DNA of 64,000 nt from Hofstenia miamia (GCA_900660155.1 CABFPE010000093.1:296542-360541); one strand, 5' to 3'; counted from the stretch's first letter, positions 34,690-48,147 are shown. Numbers and translations are program-made. Notes: generated by a model from the sequence alone, not told the origin.

Positions 34690-36019
34690 TATTTATCAGT
34701 GTGTAAATATACATGTACAGTAGTTTGTAGCATTATGTTTCTTTGTTTTCGTTTTTTAATTTATTTTGCAATACATTTGTCTCGTAATTGCAGAAAAATT
34801 TGAAAAATTGTCATGAAGAATTTGTTTTTTGCGCAATTTTAACGCATTTCGACCGATTTTTATAAACAATTGTAGTGCTATTTTAGTAGCATTGGTATTA
34901 ATTTTAAAACAGTAAAAATAATATAGCTACTAAAATGTATTTATATTCTAATACATATAAAAAGGATCCTGTACTAACAAAATATTTTCCAGGATTTTGT
35001 TAAAGAAATGCGCATTGTATCACATAAAATTGCAATCAAAGCTTTGGACAAAAATCGCCAGCATTTCATCGCGATATTTTGTAACAAAATAATTTGCGTC
35101 TCTAAAGTTTGAAGCAAGTTGCGCCCCTTCAGTCAGTATCGAAAGTGTCTATAAATACATTTTCAAATACTTTCCTTCGTAGTCAGGCCAATCATGAATC
35201 ACAAGCAGCTAGTGGACTATATTTTTATCAGAATTGAATTTTATAATCCACAAGAGATTAACATCAATCTCTTCTCAATGAATGCGCAAAAAAGTCGACA
35301 AACATCAATCTTTGTTGACATGTGTTTATGCGATTGAAACAATGTGTAATCGAATTGTTAATTCCTATAAAATTGGTACTTGCAGAGTTCTTAAAGGCAC
35401 GTTCATTTTGTTTTAACAGTCAAACAATAATTACAAACAATCGCTAGTTTTTACTAAAATCAGTTGCTAAGAAATGCTTTTTCGGCGAATTTCGGAAAAT
35501 AAACTATTCAAACATTAACTTTGTAAGAATCAACTTGAAGTTGAATAGGTAACTCTAGCTTAGTCACATAATTTTCTATCACAAATTTTATAAACTACTT
35601 ACTATGACGCATAGTTTCTATTTGGAATTAAGTACTCAAAGTTTACGTAAAGTTCATTTAGTTTTTGAGAAGATAAAACCTTATTAATGAAGACTATATT
35701 TTGAAAAACCTTTCAATTCTACCATTGCAGATTAAAAGTTGTCAGCATTTATAAAGCTTTGTACTAACTCGTTCTCTCACATTAATCCACAGTCGGAGCC
35801 CCTGCATTAAATATTTGATACCGAATAATTCGTTTCAGTCGAAAAGATAAACAAATATTTGAAAATTATTACTCCTGAAAGATAGCTTTATAAAAAGCTT
35901 TGAATTGTGACCACAGTCGAATTGATTGATACAATATTGCTATTCCTATGCTGCTGTATTATCCAGATTAATACAAGCAGTGCCAATAAAAATATAAACC
36001 TTTCGCATTAAGCAGTAAA
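34690..36019. other. No supported gene
   Basis: AT-rich, only short shadow frames; nothing recognised. Confidence 0.5.
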
Positions 36020-37040
36020 CTAGAAATTTAAATATTTAGAACTGGAGATTTTTGCAGTTTCAAAATTTATCAATAGTTAAAATAAGTGAAAGTCATTTTA
36101 TTAATGTGATGATTAGACATTGACATTGACTTGATTAATAGGAATAAATTATTCAAAATTTCGTATTAAATCTTTTACAGCAAGTAACGCACCATTGAGA
36201 AAAGTATGATAGATAAATCTAAAAAACGCTCTGATCTTCCAATTTTAAATATTTTGTTTTACAAAGTAACTTAATTTTACAAAAAGGGTCAAATTTATAA
36301 ACTTATCCAATAACAAGAATACGAAAAGCTAAAAAGAATTTAATGGCTGGTAGTAAGTGAGCTTGAATGAGTCACATTCTGAGCACTAGTTGCTATTAGA
36401 CTCTTAGGAAGGTCGGAGATAAAGTAAATTTCTTCTGTGAGGAAGTGCAAGTAATTGTGCATATGTATCGTCGAAATACTGATGGCAGAGTGAGGCAAAT
36501 GCAGTATGCTTGTCATTGAAATACGGCATAGGCGGCATATTAAGTCAGATCAGCTCAATGGGAAACCATAACTTAATTCCGACTACTCTACTACCAAGCC
36601 AAATTTTTTATTTCTTTATTATAATTGTCACTTTATGAAAATGTTTAAATTATGTATTGTATTTTGCAATGTGAAATATACAACAGAAATGTAAAGTAAA
36701 CTTAACAACAATCGTTATTTGGAAAAACGAACCAATCAGAGCTGGACATAGACAGGAAATATAGGCCTAAACCTTGAACCTTGCACTAATACCCTCCGGT
36801 GTATTTAATTTAACAACATTTCGTCCGTTTTAGACTAATTTGTAATTTCTAAGCTTTCTTGGGAATAAATTTGGTTGATTGAATATTCTATGAAATATTG
36901 TTTTCAATTCTTGCATATATGCAATGAAATTGAATTCAAATGATTTGTCGATTTAGATTTGTCAATAGAAAAATTGAATATTTCTACTTCAAACAAAGCA
37001 ACGCTGCCTCACAAAAGGAACAGCAAACGCTGGCATTGAC
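36020..37040. repeat. Duplicated segment, copy 1
   Basis: Almost identical over 1.02 kb to 37683-38702, with scattered substitutions and small indels, same orientation. It ends at CTGGCATTGAC, after which the two copies diverge completely. Confidence 0.95.
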
Positions 37041-37681
37041 TAAATAAAAATTATCTAGTTGAGTATTTAAATTATAAAATATACGAAATATCTGAAATAT
37101 GTAATGATTATAACTCTCTAAATATATTCGGTGACTTTAATATTAATTACTTTAACTCTTATGAACGAAATTCTATAAATGAATTGTCTGCTACTTGTAA
37201 TTATTTAATCCGAGACGACAAAGACTAATTGGGCCAATTAGGAATGATCAAAGAAAACAATTAAGCAATTAAGAACAAAAAATTTAACTAAAGCTACACA
37301 AGAGAAATGACGATACGTCCATAAATTTATTGGAAAAATTATAGACCCATTTTTTATTACACATCCTTTTAACAAGCTCTTTGAAAAACTGTTGTATGTT
37401 CAAAAAACTAAAATCTGAAAACATCCTATCGAATAAGCAATTTGGTTTTCGTGCTGGGCTTAGCACCCAGGACGCAAATTCAGTCTAATATATCTCATAA
37501 TAACTGCAGTTGTGTAGCATTACTAGATTTAAATAAAGCATTCAATTCAATGAATTTCGATATCTTGCAAGCTTATAAATTATAATTTTGATGTTAACTC
37601 AATTAATTTAATCATGAGCTTCTTAAAAAATAGACAGCAGCGTGTAATATTAAACAATAAAAAATCAAGCTATGTTACAAC
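37041..37681 (+). pseudogene. LINE fragment (endonuclease end to RT start)
   Basis: It starts exactly where the duplicated segment ends. It contains NIFGDFNINYFNS (endonuclease GDFN motif near 37125), then decayed RT pieces ITHPFNKLFEKLL, NKQFGF and VALLDLNKAFNSMNFDIL. The endonuclease-RT linker is missing and stops are present. The end is cut by a single-N join. Confidence 0.75.
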
Positions 37682-37682
37682 N

Positions 37683-38702
37683 CTAGAAATTTAAATATTT
37701 AGAACTGGAGATTTTTGCAGTTTCAAAATTTATCAATAGTTAAAATAAGTGAAAGTCATTTTATTAATGTGATGATTAGACATTGACATTGACTTGATTA
37801 ATAGGAATAAATTATTCAAAATTTCGTATTAAATCTTTTACAGCAAGTAACGCACCATTGAGAAAAGTATGATAGATAAATCTAAAAAACGCTCTGATCT
37901 TCCAATTTTAAATATTTTGTTTTACAAAGTAACTTAATTTTACAAAAAGGGTCAAATTTATAAACTTATCCAATAACAAGAATACGAAAAACTAAAAAGA
38001 ATTTAATGGCTGGTAGTAAGTGAGCTTGAATGAGTCACATTCTGAGCACTAGTTGCTATTAGACTCTTAGGAAGGTCGGAGATAAAGTAAATTTCTTCTG
38101 TGAGGAAGTGCAAGTAATTGTGCATATGTATCGTCGAAATACTGATGGCAGAGTGAGGCAAATGCAGTATGCTTGTCATTGAAATACGGCATAGGCGGCA
38201 TATTAAGTCAGATCAGCTCAATGGGAAACCATAACTTAATTCCGACTACTCTACTACCAAGCCAAATTTTTTATTTCTTTATTATAATTGTCACTTTATG
38301 GAAATGTTTAAGTTGTGCATTGTATTTTGCAATGTGAAATATACAACAGAAATGTAAAGTAAACTTAAGAACAATCGTTATTTGGAAAAACGAACCAATC
38401 ACAGCTGGACATAGACAGGAAATATAGGCCTAAGCCTTGAACCTTGCACTAATACCCTCCGGTGTATTTAATTTAACAACATTTTGTCGTTTTAGACTAA
38501 TTTGTAATTTCAAAGCTTTCTTGAGAATAAATTTGGTTGATTGAATATTTTGTGAAAGATTGTTTTCAATTCTTCCATATATGCAATGAAATTGAATTAA
38601 AATGATTTGTCGATTTAGATTTGTCAATAGAAAAATTGAATATATCTACTTCAAACAAAGCAACGCTGCCTCACAAAATGAAAAGCAAACGCTGGCATTG
38701 AC
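37683..38702. repeat. Duplicated segment, copy 2
   Basis: It begins immediately after the N at 37682 at the base equivalent to 36020, as expected when two contigs (possibly two alleles) overlap but were not merged. Confidence 0.95.
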
Positions 38703-39700
38703 CTATCTCATAGGCCAGAAGAAAGAGAGTTACATATTCTTACACATGACTGCCCCATGAGGTGCACCCATCCTGATCACCAGCAAGCAGTCTTGCTAAT
38801 AGTGTTTCTATTGTGTCGCCGTCTGTTCACTCAAACCAAAAAGATTGGCTTTAACTTCAAGACTTTCCTCTACTTTGTTGCTTAGCGTCCACTGAAGGCA
38901 TGGGCATCCGTGAAGGCCGTTTGCTATGATAGCTTAGGCCGACTATAGAGTGGGATTACTGAAGAAGTAAACAGACTAAATCAGTGTGTGAAACCAAGAT
39001 CTGGGTCCGGACCATACCCCTAGAAATATACCTGGCCGGTTTGATCTTGAGAAACCTCTGGCTTCCCCGAGCTAGAGAGTGCTGATCTGTGTTTAGTCTG
39101 ATCAGCAGAGTGAAGCCATAGGCCGAACTTCAGTTGAGAGGGTTGTGCATCTCCCTCTTTGGCCAACCAAGGCTACTAACGATGGTAAATAAGAGAGCGC
39201 CTGCGGCTGCTATGTAGATCGGAAATTTTGTTGGAGTACGCGGGCGTATTCACTGGATGCAAAGCATCTAGTAAATAAAAGTCTCCAGTTAAAAGGCATG
39301 TTGGATCATAACTACCTGTGATACAGCAGCTGCCTCACAGGAAGGCACAGCAAACGCTGGCCTTGGCCTATCTCATAGGCCAGAGACAGAGAGTTTCTTC
39401 TCTGTATGACTGCCCTATGAGACGCACTCTAACTGGTGCCAGTAGCAGTCTTGCTAACAGTGTTTCTACTGCGTCGCTCTTTGTCTCCACAAAACTAGAA
39501 CAGACAGGCTTCCCGACTGTTACCGTCCTCATATGTACAAAATACATATGGTGGCACCTTCTGTACCTTGGTTTTAACGTCTGATGGCGGTCCAGGACTT
39601 CGTCACCGAAGAGCACACTGAGAGTTAGCAATACCCAGGAACTACGGCGAGGAGGTGCTCTTTGAGACGTTTTAGGCAAAACCCTTATGGTTCCCGACTA
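38661..39700. repeat. GC-richer dispersed repeat, two tandem partial copies
   Basis: The block CTGCCTCACA ... CGCTGG ... CCTATCTCATAGGCCAGA ... CAGTCTTGCTAA.AGTGTTTCTA occurs at 38667-38850 and again at 39331-39500. Its first 40 bases also end copy 1 at 37000-37040. The GC content is well above that of the neighbours. No coding sequence was recognised; it may be part of an unknown retroelement. Confidence 0.6.
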
Positions 39701-39926
39701 TAGAGTATTCTTTTTTCTGCACCACTTCCGTAAATAACTTGTTTTTTCTTCAATAATTACTAGCTTCCCTCAGACAACTCTTCCCTGCAAGCTATGAATC
39801 GGGTTTAGTTCTAATTTTTATTTTCTGGGAGAGCTGGAGAGAAATCCATCAACTACTGATGCTCTTCACCTGCAAATCCTTTGTAAGAACCAGCGTATTG
39901 ATAAGCCTAAGGCGCGTCTCACCATG

Positions 39927-40022
39927 CCGTTAAGGTAACCTTAACTTAAGCCTTAACGGCAGTGTGGAACGGGATTAGCTGAACCTTAACTTAGCAATTA
40001 ACTTAACTTAACGGCAGTGTGC
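39927..40022. repeat. TTAAGG/CCTTAA palindromic repeat
   Basis: CCGTTAAGGTAACCTTAAC pairs with CCTTAACGG, and TTAACGGCAGTGTG is repeated at 39953 and 40009. It resembles a MITE end. Confidence 0.5.
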
Positions 40023-40738
40023 GACTGGGGTAAGAGTAAACGTCATGAGCTGCGCAGAACATGATAAAGCGCAAGCGGCGATAAGCAAGGTTTAAAAGTG
40101 CCGCGTAATAAACAATCAAAATGATTGAGAAAACAATTAAGTTAAATCAAATATTAAGTTTATAATTCAAATATAATAGTTATAAGCATGAGGAAAATGC
40201 ATTTTTTTCGTTATATATTGCTAGTTTTAAGGAATTTCTATCTCAGTAATCACAAAATTAATCAGTATTTTAAAAATGAAACGAATCTAGTATATAATTG
40301 CAGCTAAAATTTATTTGTGGGGATTGTCATGATAAGGTGTATCGGAAACACATTATTTCGGGAAGAGGGGCTACTCATGGTTCCACCTGTATAATCACAA
40401 CATTGATGGATAAAATATTTAATCACCATAATCTAAATTTGTGTTTTAATTTTTGTACATTGTGAAGTAATTTGTTTCTCACCATATTTTGAGTGTACAT
40501 GTACATGAACAGTACTTTTATTGAATTTTTTGGAATGTAGGCCTATATAGATTATATTTTAAGTGAAAGATAATACACACAAATACTACAAGCTTTATAA
40601 GCGAAAAGACAAAAGCGCAAGCAGTGCCATAAGTGAAACTTGAAAAAGCAAAAGCGCAGATTAGCGGTCAATTCAGTGGTAAGATCCATGCACCTCATGC
40701 CTCATTTGCGCATACTTAGGAGCCAATTAATCTAAAGG

Positions 40739-40935
40739 TGTGTTCAGACTAGAACCTTTTGATGTATATCATTTGATATACGTCAAAAAGATGCTCGTGT
40801 GAACGCACTTTATTCAAATTAGCATACATCAAAAAGATGCTCGTCTGAACGCACATCGTTCAAATTGATGCACAAACAGCTTGCATCTTTTGACGTAGTT
40901 CAAAAGATTCTCGTCTGAACGCACATTATTCAATT
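40739..40935. repeat. Minisatellite of about 55-bp units
   Basis: Three imperfect units sharing CAAAAAGATGCTCGTCTGAA and CGCACATTATTCAAATT. The first bases, GTGTGTTCAGAC, are the inverse of GTCTGAACGCAC within the units, so the block may be a tandemly expanded MITE end. Confidence 0.7.
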
Positions 40936-42908
40936 TAAACGATCAGTAATTAACGACTTTGTTTTGGTGACAGAGTCTTAAAATACGAGGATTTTGAAGC
41001 TCAACAATTTTAACTTCAAAATGAACCCGGACGATATTGAATTCTAAATGTTCCAATTTTTTTTTAACAAAAAGCAGTTATTCCTTTCAATGAAGCAATA
41101 TTGATTTTTCACAAATTTCATGTTTTGACATTTAATTATATTGTTAAGGAAACATTTGTCTCATAAGATATAATATTTGAAATTAACAACCTCAATTATA
41201 TTCTGTTCAAATCTCCAAATACTTGTACGTTCAACACTTTTGAATTCCATTGATATTTCTTGAACTCATCTCAATATCGTAATGTTTAATAAATAAAATA
41301 GGTATTCAATCAGATTTAAAAATGACAAGTTTGGAATTCGAGTTAAATAAATACCAAAAATAGTGCGAATTAGTTATTCAGAGAAGAGAGGTGATTATTT
41401 ATTTAATAAGTGTTTGTATATAAATGTTTGTTCATTTATAATTGCTTCCCAATAAATATTAAATAATACGAAATATTTCGCTTGAAATTCATTTATGTTT
41501 TTGAACACATATTTGAACAACTTAGAATACATTTTATATTACATAATTGTCCAATTTTTATCACATAAAATTGGCAGCTCTACCCATTTCATATAGCCGG
41601 CATATAGGCTCTTCGAAGCCCTTCCCCCATTTCTTAATACAAGTATTGACCGGAGTAACATTATTCTATTTCCAATATGAAAATTGGCAACCATCCATTT
41701 TCATTAATTGAAGAAAAAATCAATGTATGCTCTCTCAATCAATTAGATTATAACAACAGTGCTGTCTCAACGTTGCAAGGTAAGTCTTATCGTTGCTGTT
41801 GATCAGATGCTCCTAATACCTTCGAATCGGAACGTTTCAAAATTTTAAATGAAATTTGACAAAATGACTATACAACTGGACAGAAGTCAAAAATGGATTT
41901 TTCAGTTGTGTACGAATCTGCATATTGCAGTATATGCAATCATTGACTACAGATACAGAGGAATACCAACGCAAACGCTTAAAACAGCTGCTTCCATTAA
42001 CAATATTTGATGGTAGTCGTAAGTCGATTAAATCTGAAGTTCTGCTTGGACGATAAACTCAAGACAGAGGCCTAAAGATTGACTACCTACAAACAATATT
42101 GATGTTGTCACATACATCGTACATACTGGCAACAAGCAAAAAGTGTTACCTGCAAATTTTTAAGAACGCCAAGCAATTCCTATTAGTTCAGTGTAAGAGA
42201 CTTCTCAGAAGCAGGTTTGACCTACACACTCCCTACTTGCAGCAGAAAAAATTAAGTAGAATAACCTTGCAAAGTTTTAGATTTCAAGTCTGTTTAAAAT
42301 TTTGCACATTTAAATCTTTTTAAGATATAAAATAGAACATTAGGCCTAAGCCCAGCCCAATTGCCATATTGCATATCGAGTCCAGGCAAGACCTACTATA
42401 ATTACAGTAGGTCATGATCCAGGACAGACCAACTTCAACTCTAAATCATAGTGCACATCAGGATTGTAAACAGGTGGGTTGGGTAATAATTCTTGCTAAA
42501 TGTTTGGGTGAGTTGAACATTAATAATAAATTAATCAAATAAATGGGGTGCGTGAATGTTTCAAGGTAACATGGGTCATAATTGAGTTATTGAGAGGCAC
42601 TATGATTATGCATACACGGTTAGAGTAGAGTTATATATTACTTGTGCTAGTATTTTGAAGTTTACAACAAAAACATTTTATATGCGTTTCCTTTCAAACG
42701 TGGTATTTATTATTGTCATTAAGCAAAATCCTATAGAAATATTGAAAATACAGCTTGGTTATATTTGGTTCACATTTTGATTATTATATGTTTGTATAAA
42801 CTTTTACGAGAAGTACAAAGATAATTACAGTGATAAACAAACGGCTTACAAAAAACAATTAGCGACTGACATTATCCGAACAGAGATTGGTTGGCTTGAG
42901 ATGTATAG
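40936..42908. other. No supported gene
   Basis: AT-rich with short shadow frames. A short imperfect inverted repeat (GACCTACT / AGTAGGTC) sits at 42389-42412 beside GC-richer sequence containing CAGGATTGTAAACAGGTGGG, another possible hAT-type end. Confidence 0.45.
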
Positions 42909-44465
42909 TCACATAGCTTCTTCTCTTTTAGGATTAAGGGGCGTAAGGTCTGCAATTTGTATTAAAGCCTTAGTACAGTTGCTGTTACTAAGAATATCGC
43001 TTAAATTGTCAAATTTCACTAAGCTTTGCTTACAAGCTGCGAACCGAGGACAATGACTGCTGTTGTAGAAGGATCATCGAAATACTATGTGTTCAATCGT
43101 CTCATATTCACGGCATCCCTGTCGACAAAAGGGGGTAACGCTTGGGAATTTTGTTTGATAGTAATCCAGTCTATTGTGTTTGGTAATGATCTGTGCCAAT
43201 ACATGTGAAATGTGTTTATTAAGATGATTAAGAGTGGAAAAATTAAATTTGAAACGCGATTCATCGAATAAGTTGAGTCTGGTGTCCAAAGGAACTTTGA
43301 GTGTTCTTCCTTCGTCTCAGGATTATATTTCGCAAATGTGTAATGATTACCGAGTTTGATGATTGAACAGAGTGAAGGCTCTTGCCATCGTCTACTATAG
43401 GGGGAATATCAGTTAATATAATTATTTTTGGCGTGTGACTTGAATTGAACGACCTTGCAATTCGGAAGAATTTTCCTTTGGGTGCGGATGGGATAGTTCT
43501 GAATGCACTTGAATTTTATTCGATGTCCCCAGACAGCTATTCTATAGAATAATTTAGGTAGAATGACTCCTTAATACAGTAGGCGAAGGTTTTTGAGGGA
43601 GTGCTGTATTGTAATCGAGAGACTTTGGTTAGAATCGCAATGTATTGCACTGCATTGTGACATGCTGCTTTAATGTGAATTTTAACTGTCAGTTTAGCAT
43701 AGAAAATGACGCCCAGGATTTTTCTGGGTTGCATATTGAGCGTTTCAGATTTCAGAGTGATAGATGTGGGTGTTTTAAGTTTATAGTTGTTCTTGTTGAT
43801 GAATACGGCCTGGGTTTTGAACAAATTCAGTTTTAGCCCCTCAGATATAGATCATGTCGTTAGTTTTCGAGAAATGTTGTCAGCTAAGTTATGGCGTCTT
43901 GTATGGATGTAACCTTGATTGCAGCGTTAATGTCGTCTGCGCATGCTACAATGTGACATTGTTCTGATAACTTTACGAGGATTTCATCGACACATATTAT
44001 CCAAAGAATAGGACTAATGCATCCACCTTGAGGGGTTCCACCGTTTGGATATCGAGTGATGTCATTGTAAAGCTTGCTATGTACAGTGCGTGGTCAGAGG
44101 AGACTAGAGATTATAAAAGTTTGATAGTCTGGAGTGTTGTACTTTTTAAGAGTTTGAATGATGGACTTAGGTGGTGCCCTCTAGAAGGTTCCAGAGATAT
44201 CGAAGCTTTGGATAATGTTTGAAACCGATTGTTCAAAGCTGTACCTGTAGAACGGTGCTTAAGGAACCCGTGTTTATAGGGCGATAACCATGTTATGTTT
44301 AAGCGAGCAATAATAAGTTTTTCTAACAGTTTGCCATGTATAGTTGTTATGGAAATTAGACGGCAGTGTTTGGCGTTTGAGGACCCGAAACTTTCAGGAG
44401 GTTTTGAACAACCGAATTTGGGTAAGCGCATTAAAAACTCAACAGAACTTGACTTGGGGTGATTA
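42909..44465 (-). pseudogene. LINE (R1/I-type RT with C-terminal zinc knuckle), 5'-truncated
   Basis: Minus-strand frames from 44431 read KHCRLISITTIHGKLLEKLI and YKHGFLKHRSTGTAL (RT 1-2), then YPNGGTPQGGCISPIL and CADDIN (the VPQG and YADD-like catalytic boxes) near 43930-44060. GVIFYAKLTVKIHI and a thumb region follow to about 43540. After a gap comes HLNKHISHVLAQI with CRQGCREYETIEHIVF near 43080-43140, the CCHC-type knuckle found at the C-terminus of R1/I-group elements, and a stop at 42909. GTPQGG favours the R1/I group over the CR1 group seen elsewhere here. Several frameshifts; no endonuclease. Confidence 0.82.
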
Positions 44466-46257
44466 GGTCAAAATTCAATCGTTGAATTTTGGTTTCTATT
44501 AACATATTCTGACCCATTTTCTGTTACAATTTGAGTGATTCAATTCTCTCAACCTACTGATGACCAAGAGCTTCAGTTAAAGGAATGTAATCCATTGATA
44601 ATTTGGAGTAAGATAAATCTAAGCATTTTGATTCTGACTAAGCTTGTTTTTAAGAATATATTTCATTTTTGAATTTTTTACAATTGAATTCTGAAATAGT
44701 TTACAAACAATTTAAATATATACTTTAAAACAAAAAATTTAGAAAATTAAATTTGAAAAACAATTTAAAAAAAATCTTTCAGATATTTCTCTATTGATTA
44801 ACTACCAGCAATGTGAAAAAATGCGTAAGTTTTTTCAAACTGGGTGGTTCGCAGCGGGTTGACTCAACTTTAAAGGGTCTTAGAAAATAGACAATAAGTG
44901 TCACACTTTTTACCGCACAGTGTAGAGCTATGGTATAATGCCCCAGGCTCAGGCTGCATTACTGCTATAATTAATTGTTGAGATAGAGAAGTTAGAAAGC
45001 GAGAAATTCAAGCACATTATTAAGACGAAATAAGCACTAGAAAATGTTTATTACAACTCATTAATTAACTTAGCTTTAAAATTTTATAAAGGATTTCTTA
45101 AAATTTATTAAATTGGAAAAATGGCCACCTAGCGGAAGCTAACATCATTTAGCTAAATTTCGACTTGCAATTACTGTTAAATAATTTCCTAAATTCAAAG
45201 CATCATAATTAGGTAAGTGATTTATATTAATTCGCAAAATTATTTGATAGGCTTGAATTTTTTTTTTGAATTTTGTCATATTTAAATATTGAAAAATTAT
45301 AGAAAATTACTGTAATCATTGTCTGATAAGTTGCATAAATCTTAAATTATAAATTTGTTATCCATGAAAGAAGTTGCATTGAAAACGAATTAAGTCAGAG
45401 ATGGAACCGGCTACTCGCTGGCCGAGGCAATTTACCGGCCTGCAGCCGCTTTAAATTTCATGAAAGGCCGGTAAAATTTCCGGCCGTTTACCGGCCAAAA
45501 TTATAAAAAATCTTCTTGTTTTATATTATAAACAGGGAATACTTTGCTTAATTTGGGAGGAATTTTTATGAAAATCTAAAATTCAAAAAAAAATTTATAG
45601 TATGAGCAATTTACAGCATTGCAATTCGAATAATAATTACATTTACATTCTGGAATTTCTCCTAAATTTTGCTACAAACGGAGTTGTACTGCTTTTTGAT
45701 AAGGTAATTTTACTTCAGTTTTCTATGTAACTTACTAATAATATTAAAAGAACCTGTTTATAATACTGAAAATATAATGTATACGATTTACGGTTGAAAT
45801 TTGGCAGACCTTATTCAAATAAAGCAACTGGAACCCTTGTATTTGATTAATATTGGAAGGGGACGCTCAAAATAAATTTGAAGGATGCAGAAAGACATTC
45901 AGATACAAATATCAATTGACACATCTTACTAAACGGGCAATTATATTTAGTTTTAGCGAAATATTACTTAAATTATATTTGTGTACTTATGAGTTATTCA
46001 ATGCTAAGCGGGGTCGAATGCTACACCAATGATTTATGTATTTTAACTATCATGCAAAGTAAACTTACCAAATAAAAACTAAAACGTTCACAATTTTTCA
46101 TCACTGAAAATGAAAACAGCTGATTAAAATTATAGAAAATATCAAAATTGAGCTTTGCTAGAAATATAGTTATAATAGATTGAAATTTGCTGTATGCAAT
46201 ATCAACTCTATGCATCGCCATGTGTAAAAACAGCCTATGTTTATATATATATATATA
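44466..46257. other. No supported gene; possible hAT-type terminus
   Basis: At 45396, CAGAGATGGAACCGG opens a strip with repeated GGCCGG / CCGGCC up to about 45498, typical of hAT ends with clustered subterminal motifs. No partner end or target duplication was found. The rest is AT-rich with no gene. Confidence 0.45.
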
Positions 46258-47370
46258 CAGTGTGGTCAAAAAGTCAGGTAACATTTTGGAGAAAAACGAT
46301 ATTAGCAATACACATATATTTAAGTTCCATACATTGAAATATAAAATGAAACAAACATGAAATATGTTTATTTTGTTAATTTTCGTCCATTTCTCTCTAT
46401 CAATCGCTGGAAGCGATTAACCACTGATTGTGTAACATATGTAATCATGTCAGCTGGTATCCGCGCAATCTCCTTTTCAATAAATAACTTTAAAGACGCT
46501 ATTGTATCAGGCTTCTTGCTATAAACGCTATCCTTTACATAACCCCAAAGCCAGAAATCAGGAGGGGTAAGATCCGGAAATCTGGCTGGCCATTCAACTG
46601 GGCCACGGCGACCAATCCATCGTTGTGGAAAAATTTCATCCAAAAAATCTCTGGCAACATGAGAAAAATGTGGCTGGGCGCCATCCTGTTGAAAATATAA
46701 CTTATTGAAGTCTGGGCGATTTTGAATGGCTGGCAGAACTTTATGTTGCAATAGTTGCTGATAGCGTATACCTGTAATGGTACCTTCTTCAATGAAAAAT
46801 GGTCCAATGATTTTTTCATGTAAGATACCACATCAAACCATAACACCAGGACCTTGTTGAGCAACTGGCATTAACTGGTGGGGATTATTTGCGGACCAAT
46901 AAATGGCATTATGCCTGTTCACGTGACCATTTACCTTGACATTTGCCTCATCAGACCATAATGTCAATTTTATATATCAGGATTATTCTCGATCATGGTC
47001 AGAAAGGTTTGCGCAAACTCCAATCACCGGTCGTAATCATCTTCATGCAATCCTTGGCATAAAGTAGGGATATAAGATTTCAAACTTAAATCTTTTTCAA
47101 AATATTTAGAATTGTTCCCCTTTTTATTCCTGATTGGCGTGCCATATTTCGTGATGATGTTTTGGGGGTTTCATCCACAATTGCCTGGACAGTAGCAATA
47201 TTCTCATCAGACCGATCGGTTCTTGGTCTTCCTGACCGAGGTAAGTCAACAACAGAACCGGTTTCATCAAATTTCCTATTTAATTTAATTACATGCTTTC
47301 GTGTCACAGTAAANTATACAATGCAAATATAATTTACTGGCTGAAAATCGGCCGGACGGTATATCAAGCA
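46258..47370 (-). mobile_element. Mariner-type transposon, DD41D transposase, decayed
   Basis: The 3' terminus CAGTGTGGTCAAAAAGTCAG at 46258 follows a TA tract. The minus-strand transposase is in pieces. HTH part at 47086-47367: LNRKFDETGSVVDLPRSGRP and SSRNMARQSGIKRGTI. Catalytic part at 46368-46864: YFQQDGAQPHFS and WPARFPDLTPPDFWLWGYVK, the two Asp separated by 41 residues. The C-terminus reads VNRFQRLIERNGRKLT. A frameshift near 46750 and disrupted frames at 46865-47085 inactivate it. A matching 5' terminal repeat was not found, so the 5' end may be lost near 47400. A single N sits at 47314. Confidence 0.88.
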
Positions 47371-48147
47371 TTTTGAATTTTCGGATATTTATAACTGTAA
47401 AATCAGATCAGTATGTCTTATTCTTTTAGCAATCAATATTCCTTAGGACCTGTTTAACTTTCAATATTTTTACTAGAAGTAGATAGTCAATGTGAGAAAA
47501 TTCACAATAGTTAGTAATTCAAATTGTTATACTAGTATGTTAGTAGATAATAGCAAAGATTAGTTGATGTTTTTTAATCAAAACTAAAATAATCATTTAT
47601 AGGTATACATTTACAAAGGTTGCTGCTGGAGATCTTATAGTTCTGTAACTTCTACTCCCAAAAATTCCGATCTGATAATTTGGCAAAGCTTGGAGAGATA
47701 TATGTTTTAATTATAAATTGATAACTCATTGCAATACTTTTAACAGAGGTGAAGCGAATAATTTCAAATTATTGCTTTGGAAAGTGCATATTTAATGAGC
47801 TGGTGACGAATTGTTTAGTTAATGTCGGGTATTCATTCAGTTCATGCCTTATTGTAATCATGGATTATTAATATAAAGCATATTACGCATGTGGCATCAT
47901 CTTTGTAGCTTTGTAACCATAGGCTTCTCGTACGTGTAAGCAAGGCAAGCAGTACTTGCCCAATAATTTTTTAATAAATGATTTTCATTCTTAATTGTAT
48001 GAATTTATATCTATACAAATGTACGAATCGTAAATTATTAGTTTGCTTTAAAACAGCATTCAAGAATCAAGTAATAATATGAATGGAATATAGGACATAA
48101 TTCATTATGATTTGCTTTAAAAATCATTGAATGATTTCTGCCAATTA
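47371..48147. other. No supported gene
   Basis: AT-rich, no motif recognised. Confidence 0.5.
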
